56,570 nt of DNA from Geitlerinema sp. PCC 9228 (GCF_001870905.1 NZ_LNDC01000105.1:1-56570); one strand, 5' to 3'. Counted from the stretch's first letter, positions 16,360 through 25,582 are shown. Notes: generated from the sequence alone by a model not told the origin. Made by a program: numbers and translations.

Positions 16360-16850
16360 AAGGAAAAGCAACCCGTGCGGCGGTCGCCGCCGTCAAAATC
16401 CAGTCAATGTACTAGAATCTAGAAAAGCAGGCGAACTTTTATAAACTTATTTTTGTCCATCATGTTGACTCTCAGCTACGAATTTAAACTCAAGCCGACA
16501 TCCCGCCAGATTCACGCTTGTTGAAGTTGGCTCACCGTTGGTGCCACCAAGCTAACAGCATTTTTGCCGAGGCCCTGAATTTGAAAGCTCTTAGGCGAGG
16601 TCAGTTAGCCAAATTTTGTCTCGATGCGGCTTGGAAGGACTCATTTTTGCTCCCACTGCGGCAGCGGAACCCATCGAGACGTGGCAGCAGCACAAGTGGT
16701 TTGGAATCGAGGTATCGCAAGTATGTCCACCACAGAGTGGACAAATGCTCGTTGAGCGTCCCTGTGGCCGGGGATGGACTAGTTCATAGCGAATCTCTTC
16801 ACAGGCACATCCAATGAAGCGAGAAGCTCACGAATTCTATTGGTGAGAGT
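16360..16850 (+). mobile_element. Degenerate IS200/IS605-type element (tnpB only) between phnF and phnE
   Basis: The left end holds a GC-rich hairpin (GCGGCGG-TCG-CCGCCG at about 16376-16392). The middle is a wrecked tnpB. The right end shows GAAGCTCACGAATTCTATT with CTCAC/GTGAG arms, a form common at cyanobacterial IS200/IS605 right ends. Both ends have relatives in a second relic at 21331-21530. There is no tnpA. The right end touches the stop codon of phnE. Confidence 0.75.
16462..16755 (+). pseudogene. tnpB: tnpB relic
   Basis: The first 20 codons read MLTLSYEFKLKPTSRQIHAC, the typical TnpB N-terminus, then a TGA at 16522. After a large internal deletion another frame gives LNLKALRRGQLAKFCLDAAW (RuvC-region helix). 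A further frame gives FCSHCGSGTHRDVAAAQVV, which holds one half of the zinc ribbon and the last RuvC Asp. About 100 codons remain of some 400. It cannot encode an RNA-guided nuclease. Confidence 0.85.
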
Positions 16851-16851
16851 G

Positions 16852-17697
16852 TCAAACCAACCAACCGCGTAATTTTCCAGAAACCGTATCGATAGACCCC
16901 GTAGCCAGCACCAAAATAATTAAAATTGCACATACTTTTTGATACTCAAAGGACATAAAACTCTGATAGAGGGAAACCCCAATGCCACCGGCACCCACAA
17001 TTCCCACCACCGCCGCCGAACGTACGTTCGACTCGAAACGATATAAGGCAAACGATGCCCACAAAGGAATTACCTGGGGAATCACGCCAAAAATAATTTC
17101 TTGGATTTTGCTGGCACCCGTGGCACGAATTCCCTCTACTGGTCCGGGGTCGATTGCTTCCACTGCCTCTGAAAACAGTTTGCCTAAAATACCAGTGGTG
17201 TGTACGGATAAAGCCATAACTCCGGCAAAGGGCCCCAATCCCACGGCGGTAACAAACATCAATGCAAAGACAATTTCGTTAATGGCTCGCATGGCATCGA
17301 GGAATCGTCGCGTGGGTTGTACCACCCAAACCGGACTGATGTTTCCCGAAGCCAGTACGGACAGAGGGATAGCAGCTATAGCAGCCATTAAGGTTCCCCA
17401 AATTCCCATGGAAATGGTGACTAGGGTATCCCCTAGATAGGTTTTCCAATAGGTAAAATCTGGGGGAAAATAGGCAATTAAATAGGTGCCAATATTGCCA
17501 CTGCCCTGAAATAGGGTGATGAAGTTTAGCTCGCTTTGCCAGTAGGAAAGAATTAAAATTGCGATCGCGATCGCCAAATAGCCAATTCGCAAGGGAGTAA
17601 TGCGTTTTTGCTCCCGTTCCAACATGGCAGTAGCTGCCAGCGAAAATTCCTGCTTCTGGTCTTTGGAAAAATAGCTAGATTGATTGCTAGACTTCAT
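16852..17697 (-). CDS. phnE: Phosphonate ABC transporter permease
   Basis: 281 residues with about six membrane segments. The family's cytoplasmic loop with RATGASKIQEIIFGVIPQV, the EAA-type coupling motif, is clear, as are DAMRAINEIVFAL and GAGGIGVSLYQS. PhnE forms the inner-membrane channel of PhnCDE and takes up phosphonates or phosphite. It is the last gene of phnC-D-E on the minus strand. The gap to phnD is 389 nt, unusually long. A tnpB relic borders its 3' end. Confidence 0.93.
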   Translation of the reverse strand: MKSSNQSSYFSKDQKQEFSLAATAMLEREQKRITPLRIGYLAIAIAILILSYWQSELNFITLFQGSGNIGTYLIAYFPPDFTYWKTYLGDTLVTISMGIWGTLMAAIAAIPLSVLASGNISPVWVVQPTRRFLDAMRAINEIVFALMFVTAVGLGPFAGVMALSVHTTGILGKLFSEAVEAIDPGPVEGIRATGASKIQEIIFGVIPQVIPLWASFALYRFESNVRSAAVVGIVGAGGIGVSLYQSFMSFEYQKVCAILIILVLATGSIDTVSGKLRGWLV

Positions 17698-18086
17698 AGC
17701 TGCGATTGCCCTTTGTCGGTATAAAAATGTGACTTGGAAATATTCAGAAAAGATGTGATTGGGTTGACAATCTATCGGATGTTTTTATGAAAATCTGCCA
17801 ACGGTTCGGAGTCAGTTTCTGAATGTTACACTGGCATTGGGCAGGATGGCAATCGAAATCCCTCCCCTTGTTAAGGCTGGCCATGAGCTTGACCAAGAGG
17901 GATGGTATTCCCACCATTGCTATCTTACAAAATTTTCTATTTTCCTTCTAGGGCCACTTCACGAAGCCCCCTTATAAAAACGCCCCCATTGTCTCTCGAA
18001 ACTGGGATGTGATGTATTGCATATAAATATCCCCTTTTTTACGGGGATACAAGCAGGAAAAACCTAAATTCTTGTTTGGGAAAATA
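17698..18086. other. Intergenic region between phnD and phnE
   Basis: No convincing gene. It contains a hairpin (TATCCCC at 18028-18034 with GGGGATA at 18043-18049, a T-rich loop) just after phnD on the minus strand, which could slow or end transcription before phnE. Otherwise I see nothing. Confidence 0.5.
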
Positions 18087-19160
18087 TCAAGTTGTACTCA
18101 AACTTTCCAACTGTTTGTTTAGCTCTTCCAGCCGGCTTTCTTTTTCCGATGGTTGCAAATCAGGATTTGATTTTATTTCCATAATTTGGCGACCAATGTC
18201 CAATTCTCGTACCGTATCCCAACGGGAATCATCGGCTTCCTCAAAACCAGACCATCCCAGTGGTTCCAAAACTGACTCCTCAGAATAATTATAGAAAAAG
18301 TTGCGAATTTTTTCTTTCAAACTATCCGGTAAATCTTGGCGATAGGCAATTGGATCGGAAGGAATAATGGGAGAGGTCCAAATGGTTTCGATTTTGTCTC
18401 TTGCTTGGGGATTGGTTTCTTCCAAACGAGACAAAGATTCGTTGTTGTTGGTAGCCACATCCACTTGATTGTTGGCTACTGCCAAAGCAGTCGCTTCGTG
18501 ACTGCCAGCGAAAACCACTTTTTCAAACGCTTCTTTGGGGTCTACATTATTTTTGGCGAAAATATAATAGCTGGGAACCAAAAAACCAGAAGTAGAGTTG
18601 GGGTCGTTAAAAGCGAAGGTAAGGTCCGAAGCATTTTCTAGAACGTATTTATCTCCTCCCATGTCTTTGGCTTGGGAGATAAAAGGTTGGTTGCGGTTGG
18701 CAATCAAATGGGAGTAGTATCCTTTTTCTCCCTCCGTTCCTACGGTGAGAGCGAAAGCCTCCGCATTGGCCCGTTTGGCAGCTTCAATATAAGATTTGCC
18801 CCCATACCAAGCCACCTGCACTTTTTTGAAACGCATGGCTTCAATAACGCCGGCGTATTGCGTCGCGTAAAAGGCTTTTACAGGCATACCGATTTCTTCC
18901 GACATAGCCTGTACGAAAGGTTCCCAAATGGGTTTTTGATTGGCTTGGGATTCGGTGGAAATAATCCCAAAGTTAATGGTGTCTACATCTAAGGTATCGT
19001 CGCCAACAGCTGCTTCGGAAGCGGTGGTATTGGTGGTTCCGGATTGGTTGCCGGCACCTTGGTTTTCGGAGGGATTGCCGCCGCAACTAGACAGAAGTTT
19101 GGCACCACTTAGGGAAAGAGCAAATAAAGAAGCGGATTGAACAAACAGACGTCTTTTCAT
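18087..19160 (-). CDS. phnD: Phosphonate/phosphate ABC transporter substrate-binding lipoprotein
   Basis: 357 residues. A signal peptide with the lipobox LSSC (Cys26) indicates a lipoprotein tethered outside the inner membrane. After a Ser/Thr/Asn-rich linker comes the PhnD-type binding fold: FGIISTESQANQKPIWEPF, MRFKKVQVAWYGGKSYIEAA, FNDPNSTSGFLVPSYYIF. It captures phosphonates, and similar PtxB/PhnD proteins bind phosphite. It starts 86 nt after phnC. The long C-terminal tail, rich in Glu and Ser, is family-typical for cyanobacteria. Confidence 0.93.
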   Translation of the reverse strand: MKRRLFVQSASLFALSLSGAKLLSSCGGNPSENQGAGNQSGTTNTTASEAAVGDDTLDVDTINFGIISTESQANQKPIWEPFVQAMSEEIGMPVKAFYATQYAGVIEAMRFKKVQVAWYGGKSYIEAAKRANAEAFALTVGTEGEKGYYSHLIANRNQPFISQAKDMGGDKYVLENASDLTFAFNDPNSTSGFLVPSYYIFAKNNVDPKEAFEKVVFAGSHEATALAVANNQVDVATNNNESLSRLEETNPQARDKIETIWTSPIIPSDPIAYRQDLPDSLKEKIRNFFYNYSEESVLEPLGWSGFEEADDSRWDTVRELDIGRQIMEIKSNPDLQPSEKESRLEELNKQLESLSTT

Positions 19161-19246
19161 AATGGGCTGCCTCTCACAATTGTAGGTGGACTGGATAGGA
19201 GTTCCTTTAGGAATAGGTTTGCTTCCCCATTTCTTCTAGCATCAAA

Positions 19247-20044
19247 TCAAACAGCAAGTTCTCCATGTCCTCGGAAAATCAGCTCTTCAGCTGCTGCACC
19301 ATAAATGCTATTGAGCTTCGCTTCATCCAGAGCTTGGGTAGGACCGTCAAAAGCAATTTCTCCGTCTGTTAGCGCGATCGCGCGTTGAAAATACTGCCTG
19401 ACCATTTGAATTTGATGCAAAGCAGCAACGATGGTAATCCCGTTTTCGCGATTGAGGGTAGCGAGCAATTCCATTACTTTTCTAGCAGATTCTGGATCTA
19501 GAGAAGCAATGGGTTCGTCGGCTAAAATAATTTTGGCTCGCTGCATCAAACAACGTGCGATCGCAACCCGCTGTTGCTGACCTCCAGACAGCCACGCTGT
19601 TCGCTTATAGGCTTGGTCGAGGATTCCCACCCGTTCCAAAGCTGCTAGCGCTTCCAACTTTTCTTGGCAGCTAAACCAGCGTAAGGCCGATCGCGTTAAA
19701 GAAACGTTGGCAATGTTTCCCACCAGCACGTTTTCCAGTACAGTGAGGCGGTTGACCAAATTGAATTGTTGGAAAATACAGCCAAGATGGCTGCGCAAAT
19801 GTCTCACTTGTGAATGTAGCTTGCCCGCCGACTGCAGGTTGGTATCCCACAGGCGAACCTTACCGCTATCGGCTACCTGCAAGCCGTTGAGATTGCGCAG
19901 CAAAGTCGATTTTCCCGAGCCAGAAGCCCCCACCAACGCAATGGTTTCTCCTTCTGCAACCGTAAACCCTACATCTTGCAAGGCTACTTTGCCTTTGAAA
20001 CGCTTGGTGAGATGGCGTACTTCGAGTACTGTACTGGTAGTCAA
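19247..20044 (-). CDS. phnC: Phosphonate ABC transporter ATP-binding protein
   Basis: 265 residues, full length. Walker A GASGSGKST, FQQFNLVNRLTVLENVLVG (Q-loop, PhnC-typical), signature LSGGQQQRVAIARCL and Walker B ILADEPIASLD are visible. It energises uptake through PhnE with PhnD as the receptor. It is the first gene of the import unit; a PHO-box-like array lies 53 nt upstream of the start codon. Confidence 0.95.
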   Translation of the reverse strand: MTTSTVLEVRHLTKRFKGKVALQDVGFTVAEGETIALVGASGSGKSTLLRNLNGLQVADSGKVRLWDTNLQSAGKLHSQVRHLRSHLGCIFQQFNLVNRLTVLENVLVGNIANVSLTRSALRWFSCQEKLEALAALERVGILDQAYKRTAWLSGGQQQRVAIARCLMQRAKIILADEPIASLDPESARKVMELLATLNRENGITIVAALHQIQMVRQYFQRAIALTDGEIAFDGPTQALDEAKLNSIYGAAAEELIFRGHGELAV

Positions 20045-20096
20045 GTCGATATTTAAGGATAGTCAATCTACAACACCAGAATATTCTCAGATGTTG

Positions 20097-20126
20097 GGGT
20101 TAACAGATGGCTAAGTTCTGGTTATT
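20097..20126 (-). promoter_or_regulatory. PHO-box-like array upstream of phnC
   Basis: On the minus strand three 8-bp units follow each other with 3-bp spacers: AATAACCA, CTTAGCCA and GTTAACCC. The cyanobacterial Pho box is described as tandem 8-bp repeats of the form PyTTAAPyPy(T/A) with 3-bp gaps. Each unit here differs at one to three positions. The array ends 53 bp before the phnC start, the right place for SphR/PhoB activation under phosphate limitation. Confidence 0.65.
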
Positions 20127-20927
20127 TTTATATTAATTTACCGCAACTTGCCAAAAAACACTAGCATTCAGGCGCTCAGCGGGAGTTCGGATCGCGATGG
20201 TGCCGGTTGAGCTCTGGTGTAGCGGTCCGGCCACTCAACAGCCTTTCTTTGATGCTTGCGTGTGCTTTTCAAAGAAAAAATATCAATTAAAAAAAATCTC
20301 TAGTGGGTAGAGCGCGATCGAAATCATAATATAAATTCGTTTTGCTGGTGTTGCTTGGGCTGCTAAACGCTGCAGCCGAATTCGCAGATGATTTGGTTGG
20401 TGAATGGCTAAGAATTTAAGTAAGACTGTTTCTATAGAAAACGACGATAGCAAGTTCGGACTGAAGGCTGCTAAACAGATAGCGGTTGGTATTTGGTAGA
20501 TAATCTGAAGCAAGGGCTCTAACTTTCTGCAAGCGTGACCGTTCGGCTTTGCCAGCTACGTACTCGCCGCCACAGCCGCACCAGCAAAACCAACAGCACA
20601 GCCAAGCAATGAACCGAAAGCTCCTAACAATTCCTTCCAGCCTCTACCAATGGCAACAACTCCGACAAATCGCTACAAGCATTGATGTTCGCAGCAGAAA
20701 CAACGACCAATCCTATTCGTTATAATTAGAATCTAGGAGAGCTTTGTTCGTCCATTGTCCTTGACTTTGTTTCGATAGAGAATTGTTGTATACTCTATAC
20801 CTCTTAGGGGAGAGATTCCTACTGAAATAGGGAACCTCCCGCAGTTAAAGGATAGTTTTCCATACCCTTTTGTAGCCAGGCTCAACAGCCAATTGTACGC
20901 ACAGACAACCTGTAAGGAGGATACAGA
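20127..20927. other. Long intergenic region between phnC and rpsU
   Basis: About 800 bp with no supported gene. It has an inverted repeat TTTCTTTGA/TCAAAGAAA at 20244-20277 without a T run. The last 170 bp are the rpsU leader, with TTGACT at 20761-20766, TATACT at 20789-20794 (spacing too long for a standard promoter) and a hairpin near 20814-20836. The rest looks like decayed sequence. Confidence 0.5.
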
Positions 20928-21104
20928 ATGACCCAAGTGGTGGTTGGAGAAAACGAAAAACTAGACTCTGCCCTGCGTCGTTTTAAGCGCCAAGTTTCCA
21001 AAGCTGGAATTTTTGCCGAAATCAAACGTCGGCGTCACTACGAAACCCCCATTGAAAAGCGCAAGCGTAAGGCAGTAGCACGTCGCAAAAAACGCTATCG
21101 TTGA
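20928..21104 (+). CDS. rpsU: 30S ribosomal protein bS21
   Basis: A 58-residue gene beginning [20 protein letters not shown] and ending ARRKKRYR, the cyanobacterial bS21 form. It is very basic, especially the C-terminal half ([14 protein letters not shown]). A strong AAGGAGG site at 20914-20920 lies 7 nt before the ATG. bS21 joins the 30S subunit near the anti-Shine-Dalgarno region and helps initiation. It is monocistronic here; the leader of about 130 nt may carry regulation. Confidence 0.95.
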   Translation: MTQVVVGENEKLDSALRRFKRQVSKAGIFAEIKRRRHYETPIEKRKRKAVARRKKRYR

Positions 21105-21330
21105 AACGTTCTAACCACAAAATGCCTCTTTGGTGGCAACCTGGGATTCCTCTGGCATAAAGATGGCAACCCATTTCCGCTTCCTGCGGAAGTTGCCAAG
21201 GAGGCCAGCGAGGTTCCAGCGATCGCTCCCCCCGGTCAGACCGAACAAAAAGCGATATCCCCTTCTGCGCGCACGGTGGCAAAATCCCATAGAACAACGG
21301 GAGTGCCCGTCGTCGGGTCGTTTGAGCAGC

Positions 21331-21530
21331 ACCGAAAAAAAGCGACTCGCGCGGCTAGAGCCGCAGTAAAAATCCAAAAATGTGTTATCTTCCAATCCCA
21401 AGTACGTCCGGTACGGGGCGGAAGAACGCTCGCGAGGGGGCAAGCAGCCATCAAAGAGGCCGGTTCATAGCTCGTTCATCTAGGAGCCAACCAGGAAGTG
21501 GGAAACTTGCGAACTCTATTCGTGAGAGGG
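21331..21530 (+). mobile_element. Internally deleted IS200/IS605-type relic (palindrome-associated MITE-like)
   Basis: The left part has a GCGGC-TAGA-GCCGC hairpin (21351-21364) followed by AGTAAAAATCC, matching the left end at 16360-16400. The right part (CAAGTACGTCC, then TTCATAGC, ending GCGAACTCTATTCGTGAGAG) matches the tnpB 3' end and right end at 16720-16850. No coding part is left between. It lies between rpsU and guaB3 and is a deletion product of the same element type. The rest of 21105-21800 shows no gene. Confidence 0.65.
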
Positions 21531-21800
21531 TTCTCAGGGGGTCTCCCTTGTCAAGCACCACCAACCAACCAAGCGATCGCCTATCCGGAAAGCTGATTGG
21601 TGGGGTTACTACCATCTTGCCCCCACAGCGCCCTCGTTGGTAAATACCTTAGCAAACTTTTTCATTTTGGGGTTGCGGTTCCCCTCAAAAAAGCGCACTT
21701 GCTGGTCTCGCGATTGTCAACTACCTTGCCGCAAGCAACATAGCAATCGGAGTCTGTTTGGTTTATTGTCCAATCGTCTTGGGAAGCAAAGGAGCCCGAA

Positions 21801-22964
21801 GTGGATATACAAATCGGTCGTGGTAAAACCGCTCGTAGAGCTTACGGAATTGATGAAATTGCCCTCGTTCCCGGTCAGCGAACGCTCGACCCGAGTTTGG
21901 CGAACCCCAGTTGGAGCTTAGGCGACATCGAACGGGAAATTCCCATTATTGCCAGTGCCATGGATGGCGTAGTTGACGTCAACATGGCCGTGCATTTGTC
22001 CCAAATGGGTGCGATGGGGGTGTTGAATCTAGAAGGCATTCAAACGCGCTACGAAGACCCCAACACGGTGTTACAACGAATTGTCAGCGTGGGCAAAGAT
22101 GAGTTTGTGCCGCTGATGCAAGAAGTCTACGCCGCCGAGATTCAACCCCAACTTATTGAAAAACGCATTCGCGAAATTAAACAGCAAGGGGGCATTGCTG
22201 CCGTTAGCGCGACACCAGCCGGTGCCATGAAATTCGGCGAGCAAGTAGCAGAGGCGGGTGCCGATTTGTTCTTCGTACAGGCAACTGTGGTTTCCACCGC
22301 CCACCTATCGCCTTCTGCTGAGTGCCCGTTGGATTTGCGCGATTTTTGCGATCGCATGCCCATGCCCGTGATTTTGGGCAACTGCGTGACCTACGAAGTG
22401 GCTTTAAACCTGATGAAAGCCGGTGCCGCTGGGGTTTTGGTAGGCATTGGTCCTGGGGCAGCTTGTACCTCCCGCGGTGTACTAGGAATTGGCGTGCCGC
22501 AAGCCACCGCCGTCGCTGATTGTGCTGCTGCCCGGGATGCGTTTTACCAGGAAACCGGCAAACAGGTAGCCATTATTGCCGATGGCGGTTTGATTACAGG
22601 GGGTGATATCTGCAAGTGCTTGGCTTGCGGGGCTGATGCAGTGATGATCGGTTCTCCCTTTGCCCGCGCCCAAGAAGCACCCGGTCAAGGATACCATTGG
22701 GGCATGGCAACGCCCAGTCCCTTGTTGCCCAGGGGAACGCGCATTCGCGTTGGTACCACCGGAACCCTCCAACAAATTCTCTGCGGTCCCGCCCAATTGG
22801 ACGATGGAACCCACAATTTATTGGGTGCTATCAAAACCAGCATGGGCACGCTAGGGGTGAAAAACCTGCAAGAAATGCAGCAAGTGGAAGTGGTGATTGC
22901 CCCTTCCCTGCTCACCGAAGGCAAGGTTTACCAAAAAGCACAGCAATTGGGGATGGGTAAATAG
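21801..22964 (+). CDS. guaB3: GuaB3-family IMP dehydrogenase-related protein
   Basis: 387 residues with a GTG start, preceded by AAAGGAG. It is a TIM-barrel protein of the IMPDH/GMPR superfamily without the CBS pair of true IMP dehydrogenase. Seen are IIASAMDGVVDVNMAVHLSQ, the cysteine loop GIGPGAACTSRGVLGIG and the phosphate-binding IIADGGLITGGDICK. GuaB3 proteins of cyanobacteria have been reported as GMP reductases, so purine salvage (GMP to IMP) is likely, not guanine synthesis. Yfr1 and trxA follow, a conserved order in cyanobacteria. Confidence 0.93.
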   Translation: MDIQIGRGKTARRAYGIDEIALVPGQRTLDPSLANPSWSLGDIEREIPIIASAMDGVVDVNMAVHLSQMGAMGVLNLEGIQTRYEDPNTVLQRIVSVGKDEFVPLMQEVYAAEIQPQLIEKRIREIKQQGGIAAVSATPAGAMKFGEQVAEAGADLFFVQATVVSTAHLSPSAECPLDLRDFCDRMPMPVILGNCVTYEVALNLMKAGAAGVLVGIGPGAACTSRGVLGIGVPQATAVADCAAARDAFYQETGKQVAIIADGGLITGGDICKCLACGADAVMIGSPFARAQEAPGQGYHWGMATPSPLLPRGTRIRVGTTGTLQQILCGPAQLDDGTHNLLGAIKTSMGTLGVKNLQEMQQVEVVIAPSLLTEGKVYQKAQQLGMGK

Positions 22965-23123
22965 CTCTGCGGCCGCTCTAACAGCTTCCCTGCCCCGAAA
23001 AAAGCGGCAAATACACGCGGTTCGCTGGAAAATTCAGCTTTGTTGGTAGGTGATTTGCCAATTTGAAAAATTTCTCCGAGCCTGGTGTTATGAAGGGAGA
23101 GAGTTGATTAGAATAGATAGTAG

Positions 23124-23190
23124 CGGAGACAAATGTTTCCGTTCACTCCTCACACCACACTCCGCCCGGGCTGGTTCCGGGCGGTTTCCT
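23124..23190 (+). ncRNA. yfr1: Yfr1 small regulatory RNA
   Basis: A short 5' hairpin (GGAGAC-AAAT-GTTTCC, 23125-23140) is followed by the unpaired hallmark ACTCCTCACACCAC (23145-23158). A perfect terminator stem CCGCCCGG/CCGGGCGG with a T-rich tail (23162-23190) closes it. This is the full architecture of Yfr1, which pairs with mRNAs such as outer-membrane porin messages through the CU-rich loop. Its place between guaB3 and trxA is the usual one. The 5' end is estimated from the stem. Confidence 0.93.
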
Positions 23191-23324
23191 ATTTTCCGGC
23201 TTTCTCGGAGGCGTTTCCGGAAAAAAGATCCCCATTGATGTGGCAATCTTTGCGCCTAGTTTGTTCTCCTGTGTGATAACATAAGGTAGTGTAGAATATT
23301 TTGAAAACATTGGGATAGACAGGC

Positions 23325-23648
23325 ATGTCAGCAGCTGCACAAGTCACTGATGCTACTTTTAAATCTGAAGTCCTAGAAAGCGAAGTTCCGGTGCTCGTGG
23401 ACTTTTGGGCACCCTGGTGCGGCCCCTGCAGAATGGTCGCGCCGGTGGTAGATGAAATTGCCCAACAATACGACGGCAAAATCAAGGTCGTTAAGGTGAA
23501 CACCGACGAAAGTCCAAACGTAGCCAGCCAATACGGCATCCGCAGTATTCCTACTTTGATGGTCTTTAAAGATGGCCAAAAGGTAGATATGGTGGTTGGT
23601 GCCGTTCCGAAAACCACCTTGGCCAATACCCTAGAGAAGTATTTGTAA
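23325..23648 (+). CDS. trxA: Thioredoxin (m type)
   Basis: 107 residues, the standard length, with the redox site WCGPC at 31-35, the cis-Pro in [11 protein letters not shown] and the typical C-terminus ending in LEKYL. It reduces disulfides of many cytoplasmic and Calvin-cycle enzymes using electrons from ferredoxin-thioredoxin reductase or NTR. It stands alone behind yfr1. A small hairpin (23662-23678) follows the stop but has no T run. Confidence 0.97.
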   Translation: MSAAAQVTDATFKSEVLESEVPVLVDFWAPWCGPCRMVAPVVDEIAQQYDGKIKVVKVNTDESPNVASQYGIRSIPTLMVFKDGQKVDMVVGAVPKTTLANTLEKYL

Positions 23649-23920
23649 ACCGCTCTGGGAAAGCCAAAACCGTTGGCTGCAAAAAGCTAGGGAAACTTGT
23701 TGCCGGCCCACGCCAGTTAAAGTTGGCTTAGACGTACTTGGGTATTTCCACAAATGCCGTGGCGGTTTTCAAGATTTTCCCAGAAACTGCCTCGACCTGG
23801 TAGGAAGGCTTGTTGTTGCGGTAGCCTAAAAATAGCTACCAGCGATCGCCCAGAAGATGGGAGAGCCTACTCGATACCGGAGCGACGGGAAAAGATTTGG
23901 CTTCCGGTCACTAGAATTAC

Positions 23921-24994
23921 ATGAACTTACGTCAAGTTAATAGCCAAGAACTGTCTTACCTATACGATGGGGTAGACAAGTTAATGCAGGGTCTTCCCCA
24001 TCTTAGGTATACCAAATGGATCCAACGGGCGCTAGCGATCCTGGTCCGCCTTTCCGGAGAAGAAGACGCTCTGGAAAGGTTGGACTGGAAAATTTTATCT
24101 GCTTCCCTGCAAGATATGGAAAAAGGTTTTTATGCCTTTCATCCATACCGCCATATCCGCAAAGTGACGGTGTTTGGCTCGGCGCGCACGGAAGTAGATC
24201 GACCGGAATACCAGCTAGCGTTAGATTTTGCTCGCTGCATGACCGCACAAAAATTCATGGTCATGACTGGAGCGGGGGGTGGCATTATGCAAGCGGCCAA
24301 CGCCGGTGCTGGTGCTGAGAATTCTTTTGGTTTGAACATTCAGTTACCCTTCGAGCAGCGGGCCAATCCTTACATTGCGGGGGATGAGAAATTAATTTAT
24401 TTTAAATATTTCTTTACCCGCAAGTTGTTTTTGTTGAAAGAAAGCGATGCGATCGCTTTGTTCCCCGGCGGGTTTGGCACCCAAGACGAAGCTTTTGAAT
24501 GTCTGACTCTAACACAAACGGGTAAATTTGGTCCTGCCCCCATTGTCATGTTGGACAAACCGGGAGGCGACTACTGGCAAGAATGGAACGCCTACATCGA
24601 AAAACAACTGCTGCGGCGGGGATTGATTAGTCCCGACGACACCAGCTTGTATACCATTACCGACAGCGTCGAAGTTGCCTGCCAAACCATTACCAACTTT
24701 TACCGGGTTTACCATTCCAGCCGTTACGTCAACGACCTGTTGGTGATTCGCCTGAAATCCGACCTTTCCGAGGGCGAAGTAGACCGACTCAACCAGAAGT
24801 TTGGCGACATTCTCACCCAGGGAAAAATTGAAAAAAGTCAAGCACTTCCCCAAGAAGCCGGAGACGATACACAGAACCTGCCGCGACTGACTTTACACTT
24901 CAATCAACGAGATTTGGGCAGGCTTTACCAACTCATTGATACCATCAACCAAATGGGGACAGGAACGGCCCTCGAACATCCAGAACAAAAATAA
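23921..24994 (+). CDS. LOG-family protein (nucleotide 5'-monophosphate nucleosidase-like)
   Basis: 357 residues. The Rossmann-type LOG core spans about 80-265: VFGSAR, TGAGGGIMQAAN (117-128) and the signature PGGFGTQDE at 182-190, which supplies the catalytic Glu and the phosphate loop. An N-terminal extension of about 80 residues and a C-terminal one of about 85 are common in cyanobacterial members. LOG enzymes split nucleoside monophosphates into base and ribose 5-phosphate; in plants this activates cytokinins. The exact substrate here is unknown. A strong terminator follows. Confidence 0.88.
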   Translation: MNLRQVNSQELSYLYDGVDKLMQGLPHLRYTKWIQRALAILVRLSGEEDALERLDWKILSASLQDMEKGFYAFHPYRHIRKVTVFGSARTEVDRPEYQLALDFARCMTAQKFMVMTGAGGGIMQAANAGAGAENSFGLNIQLPFEQRANPYIAGDEKLIYFKYFFTRKLFLLKESDAIALFPGGFGTQDEAFECLTLTQTGKFGPAPIVMLDKPGGDYWQEWNAYIEKQLLRRGLISPDDTSLYTITDSVEVACQTITNFYRVYHSSRYVNDLLVIRLKSDLSEGEVDRLNQKFGDILTQGKIEKSQALPQEAGDDTQNLPRLTLHFNQRDLGRLYQLIDTINQMGTGTALEHPEQK

Positions 24995-25013
24995 CCAGGA
25001 ATCTTCCTTTTCC

Positions 25014-25057
25014 AACAAACAAGAAAACGCATCCGTTTCTTGTTTGTTCCTTTTTTT
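25014..25057 (+). terminator. Intrinsic terminator after the LOG-family gene
   Basis: AACAAACAAGAAAAC pairs with GTTTCTTGTTTGTT around a six-base loop, and after CC comes a run of seven T. Confidence 0.9.
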
Positions 25058-25085
25058 GGAGCATGGTGGCGAGGATCTAAAATTT

Positions 25086-25538
25086 ATGGAAGTCAAGTTT
25101 CGCGAATTCGACCCGTTTAATTTGTGGTTTTGGCTGAAATTTGAAACCGTTCCTAGCAACCAAGAAAAACAGTTTGTGGAAGAACTGTTAAACTCTTGGT
25201 TTTTATTGGGCAAACTCGGTGGTTTTAATGCCGAAAACCTGCAAATTCAAGAAGCCGGCTGGGATTTAAGCTACGTAGAATACGACACCAGCGTTGCCGA
25301 TTCCACCATGCTTTCGGTGATGCACAATATGGGTGAAGTGGAATATCAAGACACTTGGGCGCGCTGTTGGTTCGATCTGGGAACCAGCGATGCCGTGGCT
25401 TTGGATGTATTGGTAAATGCCCTTCAACAATTTAGCCGCGAATACGTTACCATCGAGCAGTTTCTGATTGGCGGTGAGAACCCAGACTGGCCGATTCCCA
25501 AAGAATATCAGCAATCCAGTTTTGCCACCTACAATTAA
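25086..25538 (+). CDS. DUF3531 family protein
   Basis: 150 residues from MEVKFREFDPFNLW, the usual family start. It is soluble, rich in aromatic residues, with conserved segments LLGKLGGFNAENLQ, MHNMGEVEYQDTWARCW and FDLGTSDAVALD. The family is restricted to cyanobacteria and plastid-bearing eukaryotes and has no known function. It starts 28 nt after the terminator of the LOG gene and 44 nt before a Nudix gene. Confidence 0.88.
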   Translation: MEVKFREFDPFNLWFWLKFETVPSNQEKQFVEELLNSWFLLGKLGGFNAENLQIQEAGWDLSYVEYDTSVADSTMLSVMHNMGEVEYQDTWARCWFDLGTSDAVALDVLVNALQQFSREYVTIEQFLIGGENPDWPIPKEYQQSSFATYN

Positions 25539-25582
25539 TGGTCCCACTCCATCTCTAGCCTGCGATTGTTCAAGCTTTTATT

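Noticed and set aside
20180-20260. tRNA-like look (GTTCGGATC and a GTAGC stretch)
   Set aside because: No cloverleaf could be formed: acceptor arms and anticodon stem do not pair, and the T-loop consensus is missing.
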